In this document: piece by piece, positions 15,717 through 22,761 of the stretch
How the letters are laid out: each line of letters opens with the position of its first letter
How positions within the stretch are numbered: position 1 is the stretch's first letter
Assembly (NCBI GenBank): GCA_001791425.1
Contig: MGEP01000030.1
Coordinates: forward strand, 1-24,384
Origin: Candidatus Uhrbacteria bacterium RIFCSPLOWO2_02_FULL_48_12
GTDB lineage: Bacteria > Patescibacteriota > Patescibacteriia > GWA2-46-9
Reading direction: 5' to 3'
DNA: 24,384 bases
Position numbers and translations under genes: made by a program
Notes under the pieces: generated by a model
The model's database searches: none
Seen by the model: only the letters and a program-made list of their open reading frames with translations
Told to the model about the DNA's origin: nothing

Positions 15717-16328
15717 TTAACGAGAATAAAATTCGACGACGAGCGTCATATTTATGTTTTTGGGAAAATCGTTCTGGCTGGGCAAAGACATAACCTTGCC
15801 TGATAAATTAGCATCCTCAAACATGAGCCAGCTCACAGGCGTGCGCGCTTGTGTGTACTCCCCTATCGCCTTTAGGCGCGCACTATTTTTTGCTTCTTTC
15901 TTTAGGGAAATCGTTTCGCCAACCTTGACAATGTAGGACGGAATGTTGACGCGCTGGCCATTAACTAATACCCAGCCGTGGCTAACGAGTTGCCGCGCCT
16001 CCTGTCGGGAACGAGCAAAACCAAGTCGCCAAACAACATTATCTAAGCGCCGCTCCAACTGCTGAAGAAAAATTTCTGCCGTGTTGCCGGTCTGGGATAG
16101 CGCTTGTTCGTAATAACGTCTAAACTGTCTCTCCATCACTCCATATGTGTATTTCGCTTTTTGTTTTTCCCTTAGCTGTGTCCCGTACTCGGTGACGCGG
16201 CCATATCCTTTGGGGCCATGCACGCCCGGCGGATAAGCGCGGCGCATCACCGGGCACTTTTCTGAAGTACAAACACGCTCCCCTAAGCGGCGGCAGAGAT
16301 GATGTTTTGGACCAAGCAATCGACCCAT
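15717..16328 (-). CDS. rpsD: 30S ribosomal protein S4
   Basis: A 203-residue S4, a primary 16S rRNA binder and early assembly protein. It starts MGRLLGPKHHLCRRLGE and contains RRAYPPGVHGPKGYG, QLREKQKAKYTYGVMERQFRRYY and the S4 RNA-binding fold RRLDNVVWRLGFARSRQEARQLVSHGWVLVNG. The ATG at 16328 is chosen because GGAGAG precedes it by 9 nt and the open frame upstream only overlaps rpsK. The N-terminal zinc knuckle is altered: the usual CxxC...CxxxxC reads HHLC...CTSEKC, with His in the first position and about five residues missing between the pairs. Confidence 0.95.
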   Translation of the reverse strand: MGRLLGPKHHLCRRLGERVCTSEKCPVMRRAYPPGVHGPKGYGRVTEYGTQLREKQKAKYTYGVMERQFRRYYEQALSQTGNTAEIFLQQLERRLDNVVWRLGFARSRQEARQLVSHGWVLVNGQRVNIPSYIVKVGETISLKKEAKNSARLKAIGEYTQARTPVSWLMFEDANLSGKVMSLPSQNDFPKNINMTLVVEFYSR

Positions 16329-16332
16329 AAAA

Positions 16333-16818
16333 CTAGACTCTCCTTGGCCGCGGCGGACGACAGCCGTTGTGCGGAATGGGTGTAACATCGCGGATGGAAA
16401 GAACTTGCAGACCATTGGCGTGCAGGGCGCGAATAGCGGCTTCACGTCCAGAGCCCACGCCGCGAACAAAAACACTAACTTCGCTCAAACCATAGGGTTT
16501 AACTTTTTCCACTACGTCCCTAACGATAACGCCGGCGGCGTATGGCGTTGATTTTTTTGGGCCGCGAAAGCCCATCCGTCCGGCGCTGGACCAGGCCAAT
16601 ACATTACCTTGTAAATCGCTCAGCGTCACTATGGTATTGTTATAGGTGGCCTGCACATGCGCATGGCCAGTGCGTACCTGACGGATTACTTTTCTGCGCC
16701 GTGAACGCACCATCGGACTCTTTTTTTCGGGCGTCGGTTGTTCAGCTGGCGGCGAATCAGCCGCGCTACTAGCGAGTTCAGTTGGTAGTGTCGGCTCTGA
16801 TGATGGCGTGGTAATCAT
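16333..16818 (-). CDS. rpsK: 30S ribosomal protein S11 with N-terminal extension
   Basis: The S11 core is typical: KVIRQVRTGHAHVQATYNNTIVTLSDLQGNVLAWSSAGRMGFRGPKKSTPYAA, GVGSGREAAIRAL and the C-terminal DVTPIPHNGCRPPRPRRV. The gene forms the 30S platform with S6/S18. About 37 residues of Pro/Ser/Glu-rich sequence precede the core. The ATG at 16818 is preferred over one at 16848 because AGGGTG lies 6 nt upstream of it and it leaves a normal 10-bp gap to rpsM; the upstream ATG would overlap the rpsM end and has no Shine-Dalgarno sequence. Confidence 0.94.
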   Translation of the reverse strand: MITTPSSEPTLPTELASSAADSPPAEQPTPEKKSPMVRSRRRKVIRQVRTGHAHVQATYNNTIVTLSDLQGNVLAWSSAGRMGFRGPKKSTPYAAGVIVRDVVEKVKPYGLSEVSVFVRGVGSGREAAIRALHANGLQVLSIRDVTPIPHNGCRPPRPRRV

Positions 16819-16828
16819 AAAATTCACC

Positions 16829-17221
16829 CTAGGTTTTTTGATGAGCATCTTTGCGCCCGCTGCCCATTGTGCGGCGGACGTTGCCGCGGACTGTGCGAGT
16901 ATTGGTTTTAGTACGCTGGCCGCGTAATGGCAAATGTTTTATATGACGAACCCCACGATAACAGCCAATGTCCTTTAGCCGCCTGATGTGCATGAGAATG
17001 TCGCGCTTGAGGTCGCCTTCCACCCTAAGTTTTTTATTTTCAATTTGTTCGCGAATGGCGCTAAGCTGGTTCTCTTTTAAATCTTTGACTCTAATGTTGC
17101 CGTCAATTTTTGCCCCGGCCAAAATGGAGTGCGACAAGTTAATCCCTACACCGTAAATGTAAGTCAGAGCGATTTCTATGCGTTTGTCGTTCGGTAAAGT
17201 TACGCCGGCAATGCGAGCCAT
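16829..17221 (-). CDS. rpsM: 30S ribosomal protein S13
   Basis: A 130-residue S13 with [26 protein letters not shown], the helix-two-turn-helix region, [27 protein letters not shown] and a basic C-terminal tail that contacts the P-site tRNA. It is located in the 30S head and forms bridges to the 50S subunit. It lies between rpmJ and rpsK as in the usual spc/alpha junction. Confidence 0.96.
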   Translation of the reverse strand: MARIAGVTLPNDKRIEIALTYIYGVGINLSHSILAGAKIDGNIRVKDLKENQLSAIREQIENKKLRVEGDLKRDILMHIRRLKDIGCYRGVRHIKHLPLRGQRTKTNTRTVRGNVRRTMGSGRKDAHQKT

Positions 17222-17244
17222 ACAAAGAATTACTCAGAATTTAG

Positions 17245-17358
17245 TTAGCCCTGTCGCTGTTTGTGCTTCGGTGTTGTGCAAACAACAATCAACCGCTTTC
17301 GACGGCGGATGACACGGCACTGTTTGCACATTTTTTTGACCGAGGCGCGAACCTTCAT
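17245..17358 (-). CDS. rpmJ: 50S ribosomal protein L36
   Basis: A 37-residue protein starting [22 protein letters not shown] and ending [13 protein letters not shown]. The zinc ligands C11, C14, C27 and H32 are all present, so this is the zinc-binding C+ form. It is 23 bp downstream of infA and upstream of rpsM, its standard position. Confidence 0.96.
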   Translation of the reverse strand: MKVRASVKKMCKQCRVIRRRKRLIVVCTTPKHKQRQG

Positions 17359-17381
17359 GAGCGACATTTATAAAACAAAAA

Positions 17382-17663
17382 TTAAAAACGATATATAATT
17401 CTTCCTTTGGTTAGATCGTAAGGGGTCATTTGAACTTTAACTTTGTCGCCGGGCAAAAGACGAATGCGATGCATGCGCATGCGGCCCGATAAATGACCCA
17501 ATATTTCGTGTCCATTTTGGAGGCGTACCCGAAAAGTAGCCGCTGGTAAAAGTTCAACAATCTCCCCTTCTGCTTCAAGGAAATCTTTTGAGCTCCCTGT
17601 ATTGTTGGTTGTTCCATTAGCTGGAACATCAGAATCTTGCACTGTATGTATAGATAATCCCAT
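17382..17663 (-). CDS. infA: Translation initiation factor IF-1 with N-terminal extension
   Basis: IF-1 is a small OB-fold protein that blocks the ribosomal A site during initiation. The core ([67 protein letters not shown]) is complete. The 93-residue product is about 20 longer than usual because of a polar N-terminal stretch rich in Ser/Thr/Asn. A start further downstream would need a non-ATG codon. It heads the ribosomal gene run and lies behind a strong promoter and an RNA leader with hairpins. Confidence 0.94.
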   Translation of the reverse strand: MGLSIHTVQDSDVPANGTTNNTGSSKDFLEAEGEIVELLPAATFRVRLQNGHEILGHLSGRMRMHRIRLLPGDKVKVQMTPYDLTKGRIIYRF

Positions 17664-17669
17664 CTAAAC

Positions 17670-17702
17670 GTTCCCAATCTCTAGGCGGTATAAATTAGGA
17701 AC
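17670..17702 (-). promoter_or_regulatory. Hairpin just upstream of infA
   Basis: In the RNA, GTTCCTAAT (plus-strand 17694-17702) pairs with ATTGGGAAC (17670-17678): 9 bp including one G-U, with a 15-nt loop. It ends 6 nt before the infA ATG and overlaps the stop codon of the possible leader ORF, so ribosome movement there could affect its folding. Confidence 0.45.
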
Positions 17703-17757
17703 ATAAAATAACGCCAACGGTGTTATCCGTGGTTACAAAATAGATTGGTTCTAACAT
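17695..17757 (-). CDS. Possible 20-residue leader peptide ahead of infA
   Basis: An ATG lies 6 nt after the TACAAT box of the infA promoter, the same spacing seen for the other leaderless starts in this window. The frame encodes MLEPIYFVTTDNTVGVILCS and stops at 17695-17697. It contains a hairpin, ATAAC.CC/GG.GTTAT (17708-17726), followed by UUUU, which resembles an attenuator. This is a proposal from geometry only; the ORF is short enough to be chance. Confidence 0.3.
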   Translation of the reverse strand: MLEPIYFVTTDNTVGVILCS

Positions 17758-17763
17758 GGCCAT

Positions 17764-17792
17764 ATTGTAAACAATAGTTTAGTGCGTGTCAA
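17764..17792 (-). promoter_or_regulatory. Promoter of the infA-ribosomal protein operon
   Basis: Minus strand: perfect TTGACA (17787-17792), a 17-bp spacer and TACAAT (17764-17769). The -35 box lies inside the last codons of the upstream membrane-protein gene. The expected transcription start is near 17757, about 94 nt before infA. Confidence 0.8.
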
Positions 17793-18462
17793 TAGCGTCA
17801 GCGCTAAATATGATTTGCTTAGATCGGAGCGGTAAAAACGGCCAAAAACGCGGGGAAATACTTATTTTAACATCATCCACGCCATCAATGGATTCAATAT
17901 CGGCCTGCAGTTGTTCCGGGCGGCGGCCGGCCTCTTGGCGCCACTTGTCATATAGCAGAGATGGCACGGCCGTTGCTTCCACGGTCGCTACTACTAGAGC
18001 GCCGGCTTCGTCAGCGTCAAGGATAACCCTTTGCAGTTTAATTTTTGGTTGGCTATCCGGCAGAATTTCCCATCCCTGACGCAGTACTTTAGCAATCTCC
18101 CGTTTGGCCAGTAAAACCAAATTTGTCTTTCGGTAAAGAAATATTTTCCTGTTAGCGTCTCCCTCAAGCGCCAGTCGGTCATCAGTAACCCAATCATGTT
18201 CAGCCAAATCACCGATCTTGAGATATTCATCTCTCGTGACCAGGCGAGCCGGCACACTCAAGAGTGTCGGCGATAATTTGGATAAATTTAAATCAAGGCG
18301 CACATTAATAATTATGGCCACGGGTTCGCTTTTGGTTTTAATGTTGACTGTGGCTGATGGTAAAAAAATTAAGGTTGTTAATAATAAAGCCAAAACCAAT
18401 TCCGCTAGAAAAAAAGCGATAACAAATTTTCCAGCGCCATTAAATTTTATGATTGATCTCAT
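17779..18462 (-). CDS. Single-pass membrane-anchored protein of unknown function
   Basis: A 227-residue protein with one N-terminal membrane span (about residues 11-34), leading directly into PSATVNIKTKSEPVAIIINVRLDL. The rest is predicted to be extracytoplasmic and rich in beta strands, ending RFWPFLPLRSKQIIFSADAID. A membrane span followed by a PxATVxI strand resembles a group of CPR membrane proteins, often given a baseplate-J-like label, but this one is much shorter and the function is unknown. The ATG at 18462 is 4 bp after the alaS stop; an open frame continues upstream to 18672 but only overlaps alaS in another frame, and that part has no protein-like features. It is probably co-transcribed with alaS. 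Confidence 0.65.
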   Translation of the reverse strand: MRSIIKFNGAGKFVIAFFLAELVLALLLTTLIFLPSATVNIKTKSEPVAIIINVRLDLNLSKLSPTLLSVPARLVTRDEYLKIGDLAEHDWVTDDRLALEGDANRKIFLYRKTNLVLLAKREIAKVLRQGWEILPDSQPKIKLQRVILDADEAGALVVATVEATAVPSLLYDKWRQEAGRRPEQLQADIESIDGVDDVKISISPRFWPFLPLRSKQIIFSADAIDTH

Positions 18463-18466
18463 TAAC

Positions 18467-20314
18467 TTATGAAACCGTGGCCTTGAGGCGGCGAATACCG
18501 GCAGACACGGCCTCTTCTTTGACAATTTTAAGGCCGCCCACTTCGGCCGTATGGCTGACGTGTGGCCCGCCGCACACCTCTTTGCTGAAATCTCCCACTG
18601 AATACACTTTGACTTTTTCGCCGTAGCGGCTGGCGAACAGACCAATGGCGCCGGCCGCCTTGGCCTCATCATAAGACATCTCTTGCCAAGAGACGGCTAA
18701 ATCTCGCCGAATAGCATCATTAACTAAATCCTCAACCTTCTTTATTTCCTCGTTGGTTAATTTCGCGGGGTGTGAAAAATCAAAACGTAAACGTTCGGCC
18801 GTAATATTTGAACCCTTTTGCAGAACATGATTGCCCAAAACTTTGCGGAGAGCGGCCTGCAGTAAATGAGTGGCGGTGTGCAAACGGGTCGTTTCCCATG
18901 AATGATCGGCCAGCCCCCCTTTGAACTTTTTTTCCGTGCCGACTCGCGAGATGTCCTGATGCTTTTGAAATTCTTCCCAAAAACCCTTTTCATCAACCTC
19001 AATGCGGCGCTCTTTGGCCATTTCCACTGTCATCTCCAGAGGAAATCCATAGGTTGAAAAAAGCGTGAAAGCGTCTTCACCAGATAATCTTTCGGTCACA
19101 CGATCGCTTTGGGCCAGACGTTCAAATTCTTTAAGGCCGCGCGCCAAGGTTTTTATAAATTTTTCCTCTTCATCGCGCATGGCCGACACGATATCATGGT
19201 GATGATGCTGGAGTTCGGGGTATTCCGCGCCGTATTTACTGACCACTACGTCGGTTAGTTTAACGGTAAAATCTTTTATCATTCCCAATTTTTGTCCAAA
19301 ACGCACCGCGCGGCGGATTAACCGCCGCAAAACATATCCCCTCTCCACGTTAGACGGAGTTACCCGGTCGCCCAAAATAAATACGGCCGTGCGGATATGA
19401 TCAGCGACAATGCGCGCGGAACGCATATCGTAACTGCTGGAATTTTTCTGAATTGTTTCCATGATCGGCTGGAATAAATCAGTGGCAAAAATATCGTTTT
19501 TGTTTTGTAAAATCATAGCGGTGCGTTCCAGCCCCATGCCCGTATCCACGTTTTTTTGCTTCAAAGGATCATAAGCGCCGTCTGCTGTTTTATTGTATTC
19601 CATAAAAACGTCATTCCAAAATTCAATGAACCGTCCGCAGTCGCAATTGGGATGACAAAATTGTCCGTAACGTTCTTCGTCACCCTCGTGCAGGTGTCCG
19701 GCTGTTCCCACCCCGCCCGGCTTCATGTCGTAAAACATTTCTGTGTCCGGTCCGCACGGGCCGGTTTGCCCGGCCGGACCCCACCAATTTTTATCTTTGC
19801 CATAGGCGTAAATTCTAACGCCCTCTGTCCTATCGTTTATGTTCTCTGCTAGCCCAGCCGCTATATTCGCTTTTTTAAACTGTTCTTGCCAAATACGAAT
19901 TGATTCATCGTCGCGCGGCGCGTCATTATCACCTTCAAAAATCGTCACGTAAACGCGGGCTGGATCAAGGCCCAGCCATTTTTTGTCGGAAAAAAATTCA
20001 AAACTCCATTCAATTGCCTCTTTTTTAAAATAATCGCCAAGCGACCAATTGCCAAGCATTTCAAAAAATGTGTCATGGCGATTGTCCCCCACTTCGTCAA
20101 TATCCTGAACGCGCACGCATTTTTGGACATTGGCAAGACGCGTGCCGGCCGGATGTTTTTGTCCCAGTAAATACGGCACCAGTGGGTGCATGCCAGCCGT
20201 GGTGAAAAGCACGGTGGGGTCGTTTTCCGGCACCAGCGAAGCCGAAGCAATAATAGCGTGCCCTTTGGATTCAAAAAATTGCAAAAATTTTCTGCGAATT
20301 TCGTCAGCTTTCAT
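18467..20314 (-). CDS. alaS: Alanyl-tRNA synthetase lacking the C-terminal C-Ala domain
   Basis: Charges tRNA(Ala) with alanine and hydrolyses mischarged Ser/Gly. The catalytic class II core is intact (IRRKFLQFFESKGHAIIASASLVPENDPTVLFTTAGM, RHDTFFEMLGNWSLGDYFKKEAI, a GMGLERTAMILQ motif 3). The tRNA-recognition helices and the editing domain follow, with HTATH and the CGGPHVSHT zinc/editing motif. The protein stops at 615 residues, about 25 after that motif; typical bacterial AlaRS is about 870 with a coiled-coil dimerisation region and C-Ala/DHHA1. No remnant is present downstream, since the next gene starts 4 bp later. A monomeric, minimal enzyme is inferred. Confidence 0.96.
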   Translation of the reverse strand: MKADEIRRKFLQFFESKGHAIIASASLVPENDPTVLFTTAGMHPLVPYLLGQKHPAGTRLANVQKCVRVQDIDEVGDNRHDTFFEMLGNWSLGDYFKKEAIEWSFEFFSDKKWLGLDPARVYVTIFEGDNDAPRDDESIRIWQEQFKKANIAAGLAENINDRTEGVRIYAYGKDKNWWGPAGQTGPCGPDTEMFYDMKPGGVGTAGHLHEGDEERYGQFCHPNCDCGRFIEFWNDVFMEYNKTADGAYDPLKQKNVDTGMGLERTAMILQNKNDIFATDLFQPIMETIQKNSSSYDMRSARIVADHIRTAVFILGDRVTPSNVERGYVLRRLIRRAVRFGQKLGMIKDFTVKLTDVVVSKYGAEYPELQHHHHDIVSAMRDEEEKFIKTLARGLKEFERLAQSDRVTERLSGEDAFTLFSTYGFPLEMTVEMAKERRIEVDEKGFWEEFQKHQDISRVGTEKKFKGGLADHSWETTRLHTATHLLQAALRKVLGNHVLQKGSNITAERLRFDFSHPAKLTNEEIKKVEDLVNDAIRRDLAVSWQEMSYDEAKAAGAIGLFASRYGEKVKVYSVGDFSKEVCGGPHVSHTAEVGGLKIVKEEAVSAGIRRLKATVS

Positions 20315-20323
20315 ATAATGGCT

Positions 20324-20352
20324 ATTTTACTCATAAACATCTTTGTTCGCAA
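20324..20352 (-). promoter_or_regulatory. Likely promoter of alaS
   Basis: Minus strand: TTGCGA (20347-20352), a 17-bp spacer and TAAAAT (20324-20329). The ATG is 9 nt further on, so the leader is absent or only 1-3 nt. The match to consensus is moderate. Confidence 0.5.
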
Positions 20353-20364
20353 GTGTCGTGAAGC

Positions 20365-20392
20365 AAAACGAGCGCAAGGAAGAGCCCGTTTT
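20365..20392. terminator. Probable terminator after the mnmA operon
   Basis: AAAACG and GC pair with GC and CGTTTT around one mismatch, with a 10-nt loop. The stem ends in A/T runs on both sides, so it can work on either strand. It lies between the end of the transglutaminase-like gene and the alaS promoter. Confidence 0.45.
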
Positions 20393-20433
20393 TTAGAAAT
20401 ATGCCTCAGGTTGCTGGATCAGGGTTGAGTAAC

Positions 20434-21042
20434 CTAAGCGCGGCGCTTCCATTGGACAATTTTTCCGGCTTTAATTTCAATAGGATCAGCCCGGCGTAAT
20501 TTAGCAATTGAACTGGAATTCAAAATTTTTTTGTGCGGCACCGCGTCAAGATATTCCGAGATATACCAAAGATCGTCTTTGGAGGTAAGCCATCCCCGTT
20601 TCAAGAAACGAGTAAGATCAATCGGTTGCGAATATTCGCGCAAAGTCTTTTTGCCGTTATTCAAAAAATACTCATGAAAATAGGACATGACTAATTCTCT
20701 AATATTTTTATAGACTGGCTCACGGTATCGCAAAACAGCGTGATTTGTTTTACTGATTGCGCCCCAGTGATTGTCTTGGCGAAATAGAGCAACAACATGA
20801 TCATCGTCGCGCTTTACGGCCCGTAAATCAAGCAGTAACGGCCGTTCGCCGTGAATTAGCAAAGCCGCAGCCGCCATCATTGCGCCTTCCAGACAATGCG
20901 CTTTTTTCTCGCGTATGACCCGACGAGGCGAGAGGCACGTGTCAGCAAAATTTATTTTGATGGTTTCTAGGTAATCTTGGATTCTGGACGGAGAATTTAG
21001 AGCACGCAGTAATTTCATTTCCTGTCGGTCAAATCCAAACAT
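20434..21042 (-). CDS. Transglutaminase-like cysteine protein of unknown function
   Basis: A 202-residue cytoplasmic protein with no signal peptide or membrane span. KKAHCLEGAMMAAAALL (C50 at the start of a helix), followed by LLLDLRA...DDDHVVALF (H82 on a strand) and WGAISKTNH, reproduces the Cys-His(-Asp/Asn) arrangement of the papain/transglutaminase fold. The C-terminal half (YKNIRELVMSYFHEYFLNNGKKTLREYSQPIDL) is characteristic but not assignable to a known function. It begins 4 bp after mnmA and is probably co-transcribed. Whether it is a peptidase, amidase or cross-linking enzyme cannot be told. Confidence 0.6.
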   Translation of the reverse strand: MFGFDRQEMKLLRALNSPSRIQDYLETIKINFADTCLSPRRVIREKKAHCLEGAMMAAAALLIHGERPLLLDLRAVKRDDDHVVALFRQDNHWGAISKTNHAVLRYREPVYKNIRELVMSYFHEYFLNNGKKTLREYSQPIDLTRFLKRGWLTSKDDLWYISEYLDAVPHKKILNSSSIAKLRRADPIEIKAGKIVQWKRRA

Positions 21043-21046
21043 ACCC

Positions 21047-22378
21047 CTACATGATTACTCCGCCGCCCACCACTCTTTCGCCCTCATAGAGCACGATGGA
21101 TTGCCCCGGGGTTACCGCTCTTTGCGGCCGATCAAATTTAAATAACCACGACATCCTTACATTCTCAAGTATGTTAGTATGTTTATTTAACTCATGACGG
21201 ATACCGATTACAGTAAGGGGCTCTGATTTTTGGCGATATCTGATTTTGGCCGTTAATCTATTACCCACTCGCGGCGCCTTGTTAACCCACGACACCTCAC
21301 TTGCTTCAACCATATCTTGGTAAAGCGCCGGGTCATCATTGCCTTCCGCCACTCTAACAATATTGTTGGCAATGTCTTTGCCGCATACATAATACGGCAA
21401 ACGCGAACTTAATTTTAAACCATGCCGCTGTCCAATAGTGTAAAACACCGCTCCTTCGTGCTCCCCTATTATTCGACCATCAGCCGTTATCACCGCGCCG
21501 ACGCGACTTTGCAGCCGCGTCCTCAAGAATTCAACAATAGGCACTTCTCCAATAAAACAAATGCCCTGACTGTCCGGCTTTTTGGCCGTTGGCAGATCAG
21601 CCTGACCTGCCATCTCTCGCACTTCTGTCTTTGTGTATTCGCCGATTGGAAACAAACAACGAGCAAGCTGTCTTTGGGTTAACGTCCACAAAAAATATGA
21701 CTGATCTTTGGCGCTGTCTTTGGCTTGCAAAAGCTCAAAAATATTTAAACTATTTAGACTGCCTGATCTGCTTACGGCTTCTGGTTTACGGCTTACGGCT
21801 CGCAGTCTAACATAATGACCTGTGGCCACAAAATCAGCGCCCTCATTGAGCGCCCGTTCCAAGAATAATTTAAACTTAATTTCTTTATTGCACTTTATAT
21901 CAGGATTTGGCGTCCGACCGGCCGCGTGTTCATTAAAAAAATATTCAATAACTCGATTACGGTAAGCGGACATAAAATCATACGTCAAAAAAGGAATTTT
22001 TAATTTCGCGGCCACGCGCATGGCGTCGCGGCGGTCTTCTCTCCAGCGGCACTGCTCGCGAAATTTAATGCCATTTTTTGTCGGTAAACCATCCCAGCTT
22101 TTAATAAACACGCCCACTACGTCGTATCCCTGTTTTTTCAGCAAATACGCGGCCACGCTTGAATCAACGCCCCCAGACAATCCTACGAAGACCTTTCGCC
22201 TGCCCCGTAGCGAACTGGTATGGGGTTTAAGAGGGGCATTTGATTGTTTATGTTTATTCCAAATTCTGGCCATATTCGTTTCGTTGACCGGACCCAAGGT
22301 GACCCCGCTGGTAGCATTTCCGCCGAAGGCGGATCCGCCTCTGGAGGAAAAAGTACCGGGAATGTCAGTTTTGTCCAT
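21047..22378 (-). CDS. mnmA: tRNA-specific 2-thiouridylase MnmA with extra N-terminal and internal segments
   Basis: Catalyses 2-thiolation of the wobble uridine in tRNAs for Lys, Glu and Gln. The PP-loop SGGVDSS is at residues 68-74. The catalytic cysteines are C163 (NPDIKCNKEIKF) and C274 (QGICFIGE), with KDQSYFLW and the C-terminal beta-barrel domain present. At 443 residues it is about 70 longer than usual. Family members start almost directly at KVFVGLSGGVDSS, but here about 60 residues precede it, partly encoded by a palindromic repeat. A second insert of about 20 residues (193-214, RAVSRKPEAVSRSGSLNSLN) is encoded by TTACGGC repeats. An internal ATG at 22273 is an alternative start that would skip the palindrome. 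The upstream gap is filled by an operator-like palindrome. Confidence 0.93.
   Translation of the reverse strand: MDKTDIPGTFSSRGGSAFGGNATSGVTLGPVNETNMARIWNKHKQSNAPLKPHTSSLRGRRKVFVGLSGGVDSSVAAYLLKKQGYDVVGVFIKSWDGLPTKNGIKFREQCRWREDRRDAMRVAAKLKIPFLTYDFMSAYRNRVIEYFFNEHAAGRTPNPDIKCNKEIKFKLFLERALNEGADFVATGHYVRLRAVSRKPEAVSRSGSLNSLNIFELLQAKDSAKDQSYFLWTLTQRQLARCLFPIGEYTKTEVREMAGQADLPTAKKPDSQGICFIGEVPIVEFLRTRLQSRVGAVITADGRIIGEHEGAVFYTIGQRHGLKLSSRLPYYVCGKDIANNIVRVAEGNDDPALYQDMVEASEVSWVNKAPRVGNRLTAKIRYRQKSEPLTVIGIRHELNKHTNILENVRMSWLFKFDRPQRAVTPGQSIVLYEGERVVGGGVIM
21772..21799. repeat. Short TTACGGC repeats inside mnmA
   Basis: The 7-mer TTACGGC occurs at 21772-21778, 21786-21792 and 21793-21799, the last two in direct tandem. 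They encode the SRKPEAVSR segment that breaks the conserved region between GHYVRLR and ELLQAKDSAKDQS, and they look like a small in-frame repeat insertion. Confidence 0.6.
22317..22350. repeat. 34-bp nested palindrome inside the mnmA N-terminal extension
   Basis: The two 17-base halves, TTTCCGCCGAAGGCGGA and TCCGCCTCTGGAGGAAA, are reverse complements except at three positions. The centre is the 12-bp palindrome GGCGGATCCGCC. Each half is itself a small hairpin. It encodes the Gly/Ser-rich SSRGGSAFGGNA stretch. Confidence 0.75.
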
Positions 22379-22392
22379 TTTATTTGTACATT

Positions 22393-22426
22393 AACATCCC
22401 TACAAACTCCAGTTTATAAGGATGTT
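22393..22426. promoter_or_regulatory. 34-bp palindrome, copy 1 (mnmA promoter)
   Basis: Half-sites AACATCCCTACAAAC and GTTTATAAGGATGTT surround a TCCA centre. It fills most of the 49-bp gap between the regulator stop (22428-22430) and the mnmA ATG. A weak -10 box (TACAAA on the minus strand, 22383-22388) follows 4 bp after it. It differs from copy 2 at one base only. Confidence 0.75.
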
Positions 22427-22427
22427 A

Positions 22428-22712
22428 TTACGTCTTTTGAAAATCTTGCAAGAAGCGGACGAAAGTTTTGCCGTACGGCGATAGTGTATGTTCCACAAAC
22501 TTGCCGCGATATTTTTTATTCACCAATCCAGCCACGTACAAGCGCCTAGTATGCTCGCCAATAGTCTTTTCGTTGGCATCCAGGGCTTTAACTACCCCCT
22601 CCAAAGTTATGCCGTCGCTGGCCGCGATCAGGAGCAATATTTCAATGCGGTAATGGTTCGCCATCCCCTTCAAATGCCGCTCCATTTGTTTTGCTGTTTT
22701 CATCTTCGCCAT
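22428..22712 (-). CDS. ArsR-like winged-helix transcriptional regulator
   Basis: A compact winged-helix DNA-binding protein. HLKGMANHYRIEILLLIAASDGITLEGVVKALDANEKTIGEHTRRLYVAGLVNKKYRGKFVEHTLSPYGK gives helix 1, the helix-turn-helix (recognition helix near EKTIGEHTRRLYVAG) and the beta wing. No metal-binding Cys/His cluster of classical ArsR sensors is visible. ATG 22712 (94 residues) is preferred to the upstream GTG 22727, because a perfect TATAAT lies at 22719-22724, which would make the GTG part of the promoter. It sits between two near-identical palindromes, one at its own promoter and one at the mnmA promoter, suggesting autoregulation and control of mnmA. Confidence 0.8.
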   Translation of the reverse strand: MAKMKTAKQMERHLKGMANHYRIEILLLIAASDGITLEGVVKALDANEKTIGEHTRRLYVAGLVNKKYRGKFVEHTLSPYGKTFVRFLQDFQKT

Positions 22713-22718
22713 AGTTTC

Positions 22719-22724
22719 ATTATA
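22719..22724 (-). promoter_or_regulatory. -10 box of the regulator gene
   Basis: Perfect TATAAT on the minus strand, 6 nt before the ATG at 22712 and 3 nt after palindrome copy 2, which occupies the -35 region. No good -35 hexamer is seen. The geometry predicts a leaderless mRNA and repression by a protein bound to the palindrome. Confidence 0.65.
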
Positions 22725-22727
22725 CAC

Positions 22728-22761
22728 AACATCCCTATAAACTCCAGTTTATAAGGATGTT
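22728..22761. promoter_or_regulatory. 34-bp palindrome, copy 2 (regulator promoter)
   Basis: Half-sites AACATCCCTATAAAC and GTTTATAAGGATGTT pair with one mismatch; the core TATAAACTCCAGTTTATA is a perfect palindrome around CC. It overlaps by two bases the stop codon of the upstream small ORF and covers the -35 region of the regulator gene. It lies in the same orientation as copy 1. Confidence 0.8.

Noticed and set aside
16329..16475. Upstream extension of the S4 reading frame by 49 codons
   Set aside because: It overlaps rpsK in another frame, has no S4-like sequence, and GGAGAG supports the start at 16328.
18463..18672. Upstream extension of the membrane-protein frame by 70 codons
   Set aside because: It lies wholly within alaS on the same strand in a different frame, is Cys/Lys/Arg-rich without protein-like features, and the internal ATG gives a clean membrane anchor 4 bp after alaS.
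20315..20433. tRNA or small RNA gene in the alaS upstream gap
   Set aside because: No cloverleaf or T-loop sequence is visible; the gap is explained by a likely terminator and the alaS promoter.
22428..22761. Insertion sequence bounded by the two palindromes
   Set aside because: No transposase is encoded, the repeats are in direct order and are themselves palindromes at promoter positions; kept only as an alternative cassette idea in the findings.
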